A stretch of 64,000 nt of DNA from Otis tarda. Taxonomy: Eukaryota > Chordata > Aves > Otidiformes > Otididae. The DNA is taken from assembly GCA_026413225.1 (NCBI GenBank), contig CM048575.1:2942001-3006000 (forward strand), given 5' to 3'. The translations under genes were made by a program, and so were the position numbers. The stretch's first letter is position 1; each line of letters begins with the position of its first letter. The notes under the pieces are model-generated. The model saw only the letters and a list, made by a program, of their open reading frames with translations, did no database searches and had not been told where the DNA came from. Shown here piece after piece: positions 1-10,852 of the stretch.

Positions 1-574
1 AGACAGGGAAGGCTGGGCAAGTTTCTGTGAGCACAGAGCTTGGCTGGCTTCCACGGGAGCTATCCTGAAGTGCTTCCCTGCTTAGCAGAGGAACACAGCA
101 CACACTCGAGCTGCTTGGTCCTGAGCATACAGCAGGACCGGGTGTGGCATCTTTTGCTTTTCCCTATGAAAAAGAGAAGCCATGAGAGTCTCAGTCAGCT
201 AGGAAGCATCCTCTTGGTCCTGATAAATGTGGGATGTTGCAACAGCAAAAGCAACGACAGTCTCCAGAACAGACCATGCAGAAATTTGTGACAATTCTCT
301 TCTGTGCACCAAACAGAAGCACAGCAACACCATGCCGTGCTGCAGTGTATCTAGCCCCTGAACTGTACCTGTCTGTGACACCTTTCGTGAAGAAACACCC
401 TCACCTCTGCAAGGACCTCATCACCTCCCTGCCCCACAGCAAACACTCTGGGTGACCAGGCAGCTCGGTGGTCCTGTGGGACAGGGCCTGCTTAAGCACG
501 CATTCCCCTGCGGCCCTGGGACAATGGCTAGCTGTTCCTGGAGTGCCCCATACATTCCAGGATGCATTGGGCCT

Positions 575-790
575 CACAAGTTAAATATTTAGTCTTTCCT
601 GAATCCGAATACTCCCCGAGCTCCTGATTTTGTTGTTTTCATACATTCAGCTTTGTTTCATTTGATTAGAGCGGTGGGGTTTGTAGATAGGTACTCTATT
701 CTTGGCAGAAAGTGGAGTATTATTAACATTCCTTATCGCGGAAGTGTATATTATTGTACGACATTGCACAGAGTAACCTTAAAATAAAAG
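575..790. promoter_or_regulatory. AT-rich block, possible conserved noncoding element
   Basis: This block stands out from its surroundings by being AT-rich without being simple sequence. It carries TTAAAT, TGATTAG and TATTATTAACATT words that resemble homeodomain-type binding sites, and it directly precedes a small CpG-rich patch. The regulatory reading is inference from composition only; no alignment was available. Confidence 0.2.
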
Positions 791-834
791 CTCTTCTCTG
801 CCATTCTGGGCAGTGTTTTGTCTGCCAGCTGCCT

Positions 835-1025
835 GCACAGCGCTCCGAGCAGAGACGCTGCTCCCCGGGTTATCGGCTGCGACTTCCACTCCTTTCCTAA
901 GTTCGTGCCATTCCCTCACAAAAGGACGCATCGCTTGGCGTCTCCCTGGACTCGCAGCCTGGTTTCTAGCAAACCAGGGGTTAAAGCAAATTTGGCTGCC
1001 TCCTGCAGCTGCAGGCTCGCTCAGG
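835..1025. promoter_or_regulatory. Small CpG-rich patch
   Basis: I count about 11 CpG dinucleotides between 835 and 960, far above the surrounding DNA, which is CpG-poor as expected for vertebrate methylated DNA. The patch is short (under 200 bp), so it misses usual CpG-island length limits. It may be an unmethylated regulatory site or a GC-rich fluctuation. Confidence 0.3.
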
Positions 1026-1317
1026 GGTAGGGGTATGAATTGAGGGCTTTGAAGAGAGATAGGCAGTCTTCGTATCACTTCAGAGACTGCATCACCCCCG
1101 TGTTACCCATCTGACACTTGTTAACATTTTCTCTGCCCAGGGGCTTTGGCAAAGACAGGGCATGACGCTTTCAGGCTTCTCTGGAAACTTTGCCGTTGTT
1201 TCTGCAGAGTCCTCCATCTATCAAAAATATGTATGCAGGAAGGATGGAGCAGGCCTTACAGTTTTCAGTTTTCCCCCTTGTTTTTGGTATAATCCATAAA
1301 CTATAAACTTCACATTT

Positions 1318-1337
1318 AAAAAAAAAAAAAAAAAAAA
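1318..1337 (+). repeat. Poly(A) run, 20 bp
   Basis: An uninterrupted run of 20 A follows an AT-rich segment. No processed pseudogene or retroposon body was recognised upstream, so this is scored as simple sequence only. Confidence 0.85.
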
Positions 1338-1439
1338 GTCTATCTTTTCCTGTCACAAAGTAGCTGTGATGCAGTCCCGTCATCCACCCTGACAGAAAAT
1401 TGTCTTCAAGTATAAAACAGCAGCACAGGCAACAAACAG

Positions 1440-1570
1440 CTCATGCACATCTACCTCATGGCTAATTAAGGCTATTTAAATGCTAATATTATTAAACAAG
1501 AGTAATTTCTCTTTCTGTCCTCTTTTAGTGAAAAAACACAGGAAAATTAAATGTCTTAATAGTGGAACTG
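1440..1570. promoter_or_regulatory. AT-rich candidate noncoding element
   Basis: The segment contains GCTAATTAAGG, TTTAAATGCTAATATTATTAAAC and similar homeodomain-like words in non-repetitive sequence. Function is a guess from composition. Confidence 0.17.
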
Positions 1571-4500
1571 GGATTGTGAATGTGCCAGCAGCAGCATTTG
1601 CTCAGCCGTGTTAGAAGCATGCAGGATTTTCTCTCAGTGTTTTTCTGGGTCAGTGTACAGCTTGATAGATTGCTATTTATGTTAGAAATTGGGTGTCCCA
1701 AAATATGTAGAAAGTGCAACCCAGCTGAGTCCGTGCTGTTGGAGTTTTCTTGCTGTTTCTCCAGCCCTAACGCCGCACTGTAACAGGCTTTGCATTCAAT
1801 AAGCGTGCAACTTGGCTGGGAACGTTTCTACTCCAATTCTGCCTTACCTCATACTGACAAGCTAATTACAATGCATGGTAGCAAAATATCTCAATCACAC
1901 TGTCACCTGTCTCATCAGCCTCACTTTTGCCTGGAATTGAGAAACTGGAGAGTTGCCTCTTTTGGATGGTGGAGGAATGGTGCCAAGAGAAGTTTGGAGC
2001 AGAAAACACTGAAGGAAGCTGATCTCCATCCTCAGATCCATCCCTTTTCATCACGCTGCTGTTTGTTCGTAAGGAGGAAGATGCCCTGTGCTGCAGGTGG
2101 AGTTGAAAGGAGAAAAAGCCTTCTCCAGACCTCGAAACCAGCCCAAGGGGAGATTTTTCTTTGGTTATTTTCAGAGACACTGGTTAAAAATGGACAAACA
2201 TGGAACATGGCAGGATGTTTTCTACAGTATGTCTCATTGGAGAAGTTACAATCTAGTAGTTGAAGTGTTTTAGATTTTCACAGACTTTTAGCTGGCTGAT
2301 CAATATATGCAATGATTTGGTGTTTGTTTGTTTTGGGTTTTTTTTGTCTACATAGGATTACAAGAGTTTCTAACAGCTCCAGCCATCGTTTCCTAGATCA
2401 CCGTGAATGTGGGTGCTGTAAAGCAACTAAAGAGCAGAGAAACCTGCACTGTATGTGCAGATCGCTGCCGCAAAGTGTGATAGGAGCATGTTGCAGCCTG
2501 CGTGCCTGGAGTGTGGTTGAAGTGGCCCTGAAAGAGTGTGAAGATTGCTGTGTACAAGCCTAAAACCCACTTCCTCAGCATAGCAGCTGGTGCAACTTAC
2601 TGCCAGATTGCCTTCATACCGATGCAGGCTCTGGGGAAGCAGCAAAAGGCTTCAAGACAACGCTACAGAGACACCTCAGGAGCCTCTGTAATGGGCGGGT
2701 TACTCCCTAAGTGCCATTGCATGCCCCCGGGCAGAGAATGTCCTCGTGAACCACCTCAGTGTCATGTATTAGGAGCATTGGAACACTCTTGTCAGCACTG
2801 TTCCAGCAAGGCTCCTGAAGCTTATCCAGGAACAGAGAAGTCCATGCTGGCCAACCTGGCTGCCAGGCTGAAACACAAGGTAGACAACGACACCTGAAGG
2901 CAGCAGGCTCCAGTGCCTTGCAATCCTGGCAATGTTGTCACTTAGTCATCAGAGTGTGTTTACAAGTCTCTCCCACTATTCTCTTCCTGCCAGCAGCTGA
3001 CAAGCACATCTAGTTAAGATTAACAGATGTATGTTTAATAATTAGCAGAGCTCAGGAAGACCTTGCTCGCAGCTCTGTTGTGTTTGGAGGTGTTAATAAG
3101 AGCACATGAGGAATGAGAAACCCTTGGCACTTGCAGCTGCTGGAGGACGCTTCCAGTCTCACTCCACGAGCAGCATCTCTCCGTGGCTCCGGGCTGACGT
3201 CATCAGTGCCCAGAGGCTCCTCTTGGTCTCTGCTTCACCATCTGCCTTTCCACTCCTGGGAGTGAGGGACACTGGGGACAGCAAAACTGGCTCCAGTGTG
3301 TGGAGAAGACAGCCCACCTCAGCTCCACCTCAGCTGGGGAGCCATCTGCCCTTGCTCGTGCTGGCTCAGCCTGGCCTGCTCTGTGCAGGCAGGGACAGGC
3401 AGCCTTCACCACGTCCTAACATGGGTTGCCCACTGCCCTGGTCTTGTTGAATCTTTCCTAGCAGGTGCTCTCTCCTCTTTTGCACGGCTGTGTATGATGA
3501 TTTGGGTAGGGCTGCCCCACGCCTGTCCTCCCCAGCTCTGCCTTTCTCCCCACTTCAGGGTGGCTGCTGGCCATCGGAGCTCTGCCCTTCCCCTCTCCCC
3601 CTGCTCTGCCCTCTCCTCAGTTGCACTCCCTCAGCCTTCTGGAAATGTCCCTCACCAGGGTGTTTTCACAGGCTCCATAGCTCTGGGTTGCAGCTCTCAG
3701 TGCTGTAATCTAGTCTGCCAATCTATTTCCTCACTCATTTTCATCTCAGCTTCAGCTGTTCTCCAATTTCAGTCCATCCATAACCTTCCTTATTTCTAGC
3801 CCGTTCCAGACTGACTCCTTCTGTTTATGTACATTTGCTGCCAACCTTCAGTCTCCTTCACACTTCCCTTTGCTTCGCTTTTATGGCCTTTTACGATGTT
3901 TATGTTACTTCAAGGCCCTTTCCCTTTTTATTCCCTTCCTGCCCCTGGATAATTACTCTTCCATCCATGGCTTTTACTGCCTGCCTTTATCGTGAATGTT
4001 TCTGTGGGTGATAGGAGTGTCTGGAGCACATAACCCCTGTCTGCAAGCTGGTAGGCAGCTCAGATATGGGCTGGGACTCGAGATGCTTTGCTGATGGACT
4101 CTGCCCATTGGCTGCTGGACCATCCCTGTGCAGACCTGATGCCCCTTACTTGAAGCTGCTGTATCCTTCCTGATTGGGCCTCCTCTGAAAGCCAATGGCT
4201 ACCAGCTTCAGGTGCCTTCTTGTCTGTCCCAGGGGTGATCTGGGAGAGGTGACAACAACCCCTGCCATCTCTGCTTCCTAACTTTCAGGGAAAAGGGAGG
4301 ATGCCGGTCCTTTCCATCAAGCAGAGGTGCCAGCTTCATCTCTGCCATATGCGTGGTGTGAGTGAATGGCATTCTGTATGGGAATGCCCCCATGAGACAG
4401 CACGTCTGTAGAGATCAGACAGCATCAACCCACATCTGGAGGTCTCTGATTCGGTTCATGAGTGATTTAAATGTCTGCTCCTGTCCACCCACCCTGAAAA

Positions 4501-7500
4501 TGGGGTAGTGGCTGATCCATGAGCCCGCAGAGATGGGGAGCAGAAGGGCTGCTCTTCTTAAAACCTAGTGCCTCAACCACCTCCACAGCTCCCTCACCCA
4601 ACTCAGGAATGAGGAGATACCATCACCACCACAAATTAATTGATGTGCTTCTAACCTCAAAGTTTTGTGGATTTCCAGAAGGATTTAGCCTGAGGAAGCA
4701 GTGTGTCTAGCTAATACAGGAGCTCTGAGCTTGTCCCTCCGGGAATGGTTGCCAAGCAATGGACTTGTCCAAGTGAAGATGAGTTGGAGAAGGTACAGGG
4801 CTCAGAGAGAGTGTGTCTGCAGTCAAATCAGAGCAGCTCCACTCCCCAGTCGCAGCAGCTCTGGAGGTGAAAGAGGGAAATGCTCTTGGCAGGACAAGCA
4901 GCACTGATAACCTGGGAAAAAAAGTCCAGGCATGCCACTATGAAAAGATCTCAGCACAAAAAGTCGCCCCTGAGGCAGGACATGTTGAAAGATCATCCCT
5001 GCACAGACGGCAAGATGGGGAAGAGAAATTGCCAGGGCAAACGTGAATGTTTCTCAGGTTAGAACATGTAAATGGTCACAGAGATGCTGGGGAAGTCAGA
5101 CCACATTGCATCCTGCCAGGATGCCACCACACAGAAAGCAGCCAGCACCTCCTCAGAATAAAAAGGACTGTCTGCTTCCCTGCTTCCAGGCCTTACCACA
5201 AAAGCAGGAGCACTACCCTCTGATTTCCAGACTAGATCTTTTTCATTTGGTCTTGCACCCGCACTGCTCCCTGTTTCAGTCTCTCTGCGTCCTCTTCCCT
5301 TTCTTTGTTGGAGTGATGAAATCCCATCTCAGTGCATCTAGAGAATCTTCATTCCCACATCATCCTTACTATTCGTGTTTATTTTTTCCTTCTTATCAAG
5401 AAAATCCTACTCTTCCCAATGATACTACAGCTTGCACGATGATTTCAGTGCAGTACACGTCTTCAGTGTCCCGGGGAGCTGTGCTGGCACCAGGCTGATT
5501 TGGAGGACTCAGTGCTCCAGCTGACCCAGGGGTAAAGGACCATACAAAGATCTTCTCCTTGTAACACCTGTGTCCTGAGCAGTAAGGTGCCTTTTCTCTG
5601 TGGATGTCTTGGTGAGCATATGCAGAAAGCTCTCTTTTGGGAAGGACAGCAAGAGGAGGTGATAGCACTGACATATACATGTTCAACAATTTAGGAGACT
5701 CAGGGAGAACACAGAGGGATTTGGAGAGGGGCAGTGGACTAGATGAAGGGCAATGAGTGGTAGGACATGGGGCAAAGGGTCTGGTTTTACTACTAGGTCA
5801 GCTGAGGAGCAAGGAGATGGGATGTGCCAAAGAAAAGGCGGACAAGTCCACAGAGGATCCCCCAGAGAAGCCAGGAAGGAGGTGGTGGGTGTGTAGCTCT
5901 CCATTTTTTCTCTATTTCTTTGGCTCTCTATGGCTATAGGGCACCTGGTCTTGGGGATGCTGGTCCTTTAAGGTCTTGAGCCCCTTAACACAGCCAGTGG
6001 TGCCTGTTGGGATGGTGGTGCCTGCTGTCGCACGCCCAAGGAGAGGTGAGCTGTAAGCCTGGACCTGGACAAGAGGTTGGGCTGAGCTACAGGGCTTCTG
6101 GATGGGTGGAGGGAAACATCTCGCAGCCTTTCCCGGGGCCTACACAGGACTGCGAGGGTCCCACAATGGTGCCCCCAGCCGCAGGGGATGCTGGGGGACC
6201 CTAAGAGATGCTGACCGCTTGTTCTGCCCCAGTGGCATGATACATGGTGCAGTCAGGAGAACCTCACAGCTCCCCCCGCATCCTTCCCCCTTCCAGAGGG
6301 TAACAGCCAAACCCTTGTTTTTCTTTCTCTCTCTCATGTTAAACCTCCTTGCCTTGCAGCTGCTGGAGTAATTTAATTAAATTGTAATGCTGAGGTGCTG
6401 GCTCCTCTCCAAGGGCAGGAGCAACAGCTTGCCACCTCGAGGGCAGGCAGGCTCCTTGGGGAGCCAGTCACACAGCACCAATAACACACCGTGCTTGACT
6501 CATAAGTCTCCTGATGACAGCTTTAACAGAAACCCCACCCCGCACGAGCACGGCGCTGCAGAGCAACCCTGGAGGCAGCCCTCTACATGGAGCCCTGGCA
6601 TCCTGGCAGCTCCTGGCACATGGGGCCAAGGCAGCACTGCCCGAGGTGATGCTGAGCTCTCTGGAGGTGTGCTGAGATCCGTCCTGTGCCTGGCTCCAGC
6701 CGATAACCAGCCTGTGCCCAGGGCTTTGCTGGGCAGCCTGGGGGACCCCAGCAGCGTCTGCTCCTGCACAAGGGACTGGGGAAATGGGGGTGATTCGGTG
6801 GCCTCGGCAGGGCTGGGACAGAGACAGAAAAACTGAGCAACAAATCCTGGAGCAGAAAAGAGTCCCTCTGCCCTGCCAGCCGAGTGCTCTCTTGACTTTG
6901 CTTCCTTTCTTCCTTCTCCAGCCAGCAGCCCCATTTCCCTAAAGGCAGGCAGAAATCACTGCCTTTGCCCTGTCTCCAGGCTGAGCCAGTCCCCATGCCC
7001 CTTCCAGAGTACCCACCCCTCTCTTGGCCAAAACACCTGCCATGCAATCTCTTCTCAACCTCCCACAGCCCGTGGCCTCATCCCGTGCCTTTCTCCCAGC
7101 CTCCTGCAAAAGACCTCTGTGTGCCAGGGTACACCCTGCCCTGCACGGCAGAGCTATGCACCACCACCGCCCTGCACCCCCCTGGCACCCAGCGTCCTGC
7201 CCTGCCAGCCGCAGCCAGCCGTAGCCCAAATGCCATGTGCTCTGTCTCCGCAGCATCTCCCGCAGGGAGGCCTGGAGCGGGCAGAGGACACAAAGCATTC
7301 CTATTCCCTCCTCTCTGCTGCTTCCCCTGTTTCTGCCTTTCCCAGAGGCAACCTGGGAACAAACGCAAACCCCAAAGAAAGTCTCAGATCTTTTAAAATG
7401 AAAGAAATCCCCTCTGGAAGAGAAAGATGCGCAGAGGCACAGCTGCCGCCAGCGGGGAGATGCTCCTTGTGAGCATCTCTGTCTGAAGGCCTTGAGAGCA

Positions 7501-8228
7501 GCAGTCTGCTGGTGGCACTCAGCACATCAGCAGCATCAGAGGTCAAGGAGGGGTGGGAGAGTAGACAAGTGAAATCTTCCGCTGCTGTTCCTTTGTAAAA
7601 GCTAAATTCCTGGCTGTTTTCCACACATTCCTTGGAAGGCATATCTTTAGCAAAGCCCATCTCACCTCCAGGAGAGATGAGCTCCTGGAGGACCTCCCAG
7701 CAATAACCAGAGACAAAGCCCATGAGGGGCAAACTTCCATTAAAACCTAAAATTTGAGCGTAGACTGGTGGCAAATGTATTGCTATCACCATTCTGGGAA
7801 CGCTGGGCCAGGGAGAAATGAACTTGCTGAGACGCACTGGGCACAGCTGCATGCCCCAGGCAGCCGAGTGCTGTGACTCCCAAGAGTGCCTGTGCTTCAG
7901 GCAGTATATAGAAATCACGAAAAACCTGCCTGTGACACCGGGAACAGAGATTGGGAGAAATGTCAGGATATTTTCACAACTTTGGGAACAATCAGTCTCA
8001 AAAATTGTGACCTAGTCCCTGCTGAAAGCATAGGGCAGTCCCATGGCTACACAGTCCAGGAGCTATTAAAGATCACCCAAAGGAAAAGCAGAGCTCCCAG
8101 GTCAGTTTGGATAAAATCCTGATCCCAGTAAGACAACAGAAGAAGGAGTGGGTCAGGATGGTGGAAAAAGTGCTGGACTCCAATGTTTAGTGATTGTCCA
8201 CCCACACACCCATAATTGCGTTCCCTCG

Positions 8229-8256
8229 GTCAGTGTGCGTGGGTCAGTGTGCGTGA
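8229..8256 (+). repeat. 14-bp direct tandem duplication
   Basis: GGTCAGTGTGCGTG occurs twice head to tail (8229-8242 and 8243-8256). It is a local duplication in GC-rich sequence with no evident function. Confidence 0.85.
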
Positions 8257-9026
8257 GTGGGCGGAGGAAGGTGTCTGTGGGGAGGGGGGCAGTTTGGGAA
8301 AGCCAGCTCTTCCCTGAGCTGTGCAAGTATCCTTCCCACAGGGCCTCTCCCTGCCCAAGGACATCATGCCCAAGCCATCAGGTCCTGCAGGGGAGGATGC
8401 TGCAGCAGGCTCTTCCAAAATACTCCAGGGGAATGGCTGGGAACACCCCTTCAGCACCTTGCTCCTGGGTGTGTCACTGCTGTTTATTTCATGGCCCTTT
8501 TAATCTAATGGGAAAATCCTGGGCAGGTGCAAGAGATCCGTCAGAGCCTATGTCCCATTCCAAGGAGCAGAGGTACCTTATTTTGACAAAAATCTCACCC
8601 TTTTTGATTGTATCACTAAATTCGTGCAAGTTTCTGGGCAGCTTTCCTGTATTCCTGCCAGTGGAGAATGATTAGGGCCTGGGTGAAGCCAATTACCAGA
8701 CCCTTAGGTAATCTTTTGAGAAGCACATGCTACATGAATAACTCAATGAGAATTTGTCTCTTCTTCAAAATTCAGTGTCACTCGGAACACAGAACACTAG
8801 ATAATCTGGCCTGCAGTGGATATTAGTGTCTGAATGGATTTCTTTGCAGTGGATTGTGTTGACTGTACTATGGAAGAGTTATTCCTAGTTTTACACTTAT
8901 TAAAATATTAACTGTTAGAACAAATACACCCTAGAGATAGGCTGTCCTGGTTCCAGCTATGACAGAGTTAATTCTCACCTGAGCTGGGAGAGGAACTGGA
9001 GCTGGTGGCTCCTGTGGCTGGGGACA

Positions 9027-9112
9027 CAGCTGGGATAAGTTACTAATTAGCCAACAGCTGGGATGGGTTACCAGTTAGCCAACAGCCGGGACAGGTTACC
9101 CAGACTGGCCAA
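9027..9112 (+). repeat. 28-bp tandem repeat inside the LTR
   Basis: Three head-to-tail units starting at 9027, 9055 and 9083 each run from CAGCTGGGA or CAGCCGGGA through a GTTAC word to GCCAA. The first two are 28 bp and the third slightly longer and more diverged. Such direct repeats in the U3 part of an LTR often duplicate enhancer sequence; whether that applies here is unknown. Confidence 0.75.
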
Positions 9113-9421
9113 AAGGCCGTTCCATCCCATGGGACACCACGCTCAGTGTATCAGTGAGGAGGGTGCAAAGGGGAGGTTCCTGCTACTTGAGGGGAAGCTG
9201 GGCATCAGGATCTGCTGTGAGCTGTTGTACAGTAAATTATGTGCTTCAGTATTTTCTGTTATTGAGTTTTGTTTGTTTGTTTTCCATCTCTGATTTGTTT
9301 TCTTCTGTTAATCTCTTAAGCATTTTTTTTTTGTCTCAACCCACAAGTTTTGCCTTCTTTTCTTTACCAGTTCTCCTCCCTGTCCCACCGGTGGGTGGAG
9401 GGAGCGGGCGAGAGGCCACGT

Positions 9422-9445
9422 AGCTTGGTCCTGAGCTTGGTCCTG
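9422..9445 (+). repeat. 12-bp tandem duplication near the LTR 3' end
   Basis: AGCTTGGTCCTG is repeated twice in tandem, followed by a further AGCC. It lies just before the terminal ACAACA of the LTR and may be replication slippage. Confidence 0.8.
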
Positions 9446-9456
9446 AGCCTACAACA

Positions 9457-10069
9457 CAGGCTCATGTTGAAAGTCTGGGGTTAAAATTCAGTGTCACTAA
9501 GATGGGATCCTCTTCCTACCTCTAAGCAGATTGAAGATAAAAGCAAGGGATAGAAAAGAGCAAAAGCAGGCAATACAGAAAACGTCCCTGGAAGAGCTGA
9601 AATTTATACAAATCAGTGTTACCCTATCATGGCAAACGCCTGGGAACCAAACCTGGAATTTGACTTAACGTAACATGTCCTAGGTGCACAGAAGTTGTGT
9701 TTTGATTTACAAGTAACAATAGTTCAATAAATGGTTCTTCGCCATGCTCTTGCAAGTCTAGGCTTTGATTATTTTCCCTGGGAGAAAGCTGCTCATGGAC
9801 CCAATCTGAAAGAATTTCAAACCCTATGTATGTGTGTGGCCAGCTCTGCTGAGTCCAGGACCAGTGGGCTTTTGGATGAGGCTCCCATAGAGTGGCCTCC
9901 TCAGAGCAGAAGGTATCTCAGTCTTTCTTTACGTGCTTGCTGAAACACATGGTTGGCCCACGCTCCCCTAAATACCAGGATGAGCTTTGAAATACATGGT
10001 TTGTTTCAACTCTGGCTCCAGTTTGCCTTAATGCGAAAAAACAGCTGGAGAATCCCATGATCCTTCAGG
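9457..10069. other. Short unannotated stretch
   Basis: No gene or known repeat recognised. A 16-bp word, AAAATTCAGTGTCACT, at 9483-9498 also occurs exactly at 8767-8782 on the other side of the LTR. Confidence 0.5.
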
Positions 10070-10345
10070 TAATCCATATCTAATTAATTACTCGGGAAGT
10101 TATTTCAGTAGTTAATTACTCTTGAGATGTTAAAAATTTGCATCTTATTTTAGCTAGGATTTGTCTAGCTTCACGTCAACCAGGGCAGCTTGAGTTACAC
10201 GGGCTGGGTGCATTGCAGAGTGCTGTGCTCGGAAATATTTACTCTGACCTTAGCATCAAATATATATTCAGTAATATTAAGGTCAAGATTGTCACCTCTT
10301 GCTCTTTGCTTTGACATACAGGTAGTATGCTGTCGCTGCTTTTTG
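10070..10345 (-). mobile_element. Ancient CR1-type LINE relic, antisense
   Basis: The plus strand carries GTTAATTACTC, a GATGTTAAAAAT word, TTTGTCTAGCTTCA and, further on, GTCAAGATTGTCACCTCTTG. In this order they match the antisense of an old amniote CR1 3' region that I know from turtle and crocodile genomes. The copy is heavily diverged with small indels, and all frames are broken. It shares the same consensus segment with the relic near 49.2 kb. It is a decayed insertion with no expected function. Confidence 0.65.
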
Positions 10346-10625
10346 TATGCCTTGAAAGAGAGAATCAGAAGAAAGCAGAGTGTGTACGCGAAGGGGAAAG
10401 GGAAACCTTGTTGAATGAGCATCATTAATATTGCAAAATGAAGTACTCAGATGTTGGAAGTTTTAGGTTGCCTTCCTCATGGGGTTGGCCATCAAAGATA
10501 TATTAGCATAGCTTAGAGAACTAAATCCTTGTTCCCAGGATTGAGAGAGCTGTCTGGAAAGGAGGATTCATTCCTGTAAAAAAAGTTTTGAAGCCTCTTT
10601 TTCAGATGTGGAACAAATCAGGCAG

Positions 10626-10852
10626 AATTATAGAATAGAATGGTTTGGGTCTGAAGGGACTGTTAAAACCCACCCAGTCCAACCCCACTGCCAGGAGCAG
10701 GGACATCTCCAACCAGATCAGGTTGCTCACAGCCCCGGCCAACCTGGCCTGGAATGTTTCCAGGGATGGGGCATCCACCGCCTCTCTGGGCAACCTGGGC
10801 CAGTGTGACACCACACTCAGTGTAAAAAAATCTTTCCTGATGTCCAGTCTGA
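10626..10852 (-). mobile_element. CR1 LINE, 5'-truncated 3' end
   Basis: Read on the minus strand this is the avian CR1 3' end. It includes the segments whose plus-strand readings are ATGGTTTGGG, CCAGTCCAACCCC, GGAGCAGGGACATCTCCAAC, GATCAGGTTGCTC and CTCTCTGGGCAACCTGG. The start shows a degenerate octamer tail (TATAGAATAGAATGG). It is about 227 bp, so it keeps only the last part of the element. The frames at 10602-10940 and 10663-11019 are readings of this repeat and not genes. Confidence 0.93.

Larger units (their letters stand above)
1..8942. other. Gene-free single-copy stretch, left edge
   Basis: No coding exon, RNA gene or known repeat is recognised here apart from the small items listed separately. 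The open frames (for example a 205-codon minus-strand frame at 7301-7918 and several overlapping ones at 6387-7472) lie in moderately GC-rich sequence, overlap frames on the other strand and show no domain, signal peptide or repeat architecture that I recognise. The stretch alternates between GC-rich sequence (about 2.7-3.6 kb, 6.4-7.3 kb) and AT-rich sequence (0.55-0.8 kb, 1.3-1.7 kb, 8.6-8.9 kb). It could be intergenic or intronic. Confidence 0.6.
8943..9456 (+). mobile_element. Solo LTR of an endogenous retrovirus (ERVL-like)
   Basis: The element opens with TGTCCTGGTTCCAG followed by a GACAGAGTTAATT segment, and near its end carries TCTCAACCCACAAGTTTT. Both are features I recognise from a common family of bird ERV LTRs. 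It ends with ACAACA, giving TG...CA termini. The 5 bp before it (TAGGC, 8938-8942) and after it (CAGGC, 9457-9461) differ at one base, consistent with a 5-bp target-site duplication, the size usual for ERVL-type integrases. No gag, pol or env sequence adjoins it, so this is a solo LTR left by recombination. Two internal tandem duplications are listed separately. Family assignment is from memory of the consensus and would need RepeatMasker. Confidence 0.8.

Noticed and set aside
1318-1337. Processed pseudogene with poly(A) tail
   Set aside because: No recognisable mRNA-like body precedes the A-run; the same holds for the A-runs at 20755, 25210 and 59316.
6387-7472. Cluster of frames of 90-154 codons on both strands
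   Set aside because: GC-rich local composition lowers stop frequency in all frames; no domains or consistent frame.
8279-8297. G-quadruplex-like G runs
   Set aside because: Only three usable G tracts with poor spacing; does not fit a canonical four-tract motif.
8938-9461. Complete endogenous retrovirus
   Set aside because: Only one LTR is present, with matching short flanks and no gag, pol or env sequence on either side.
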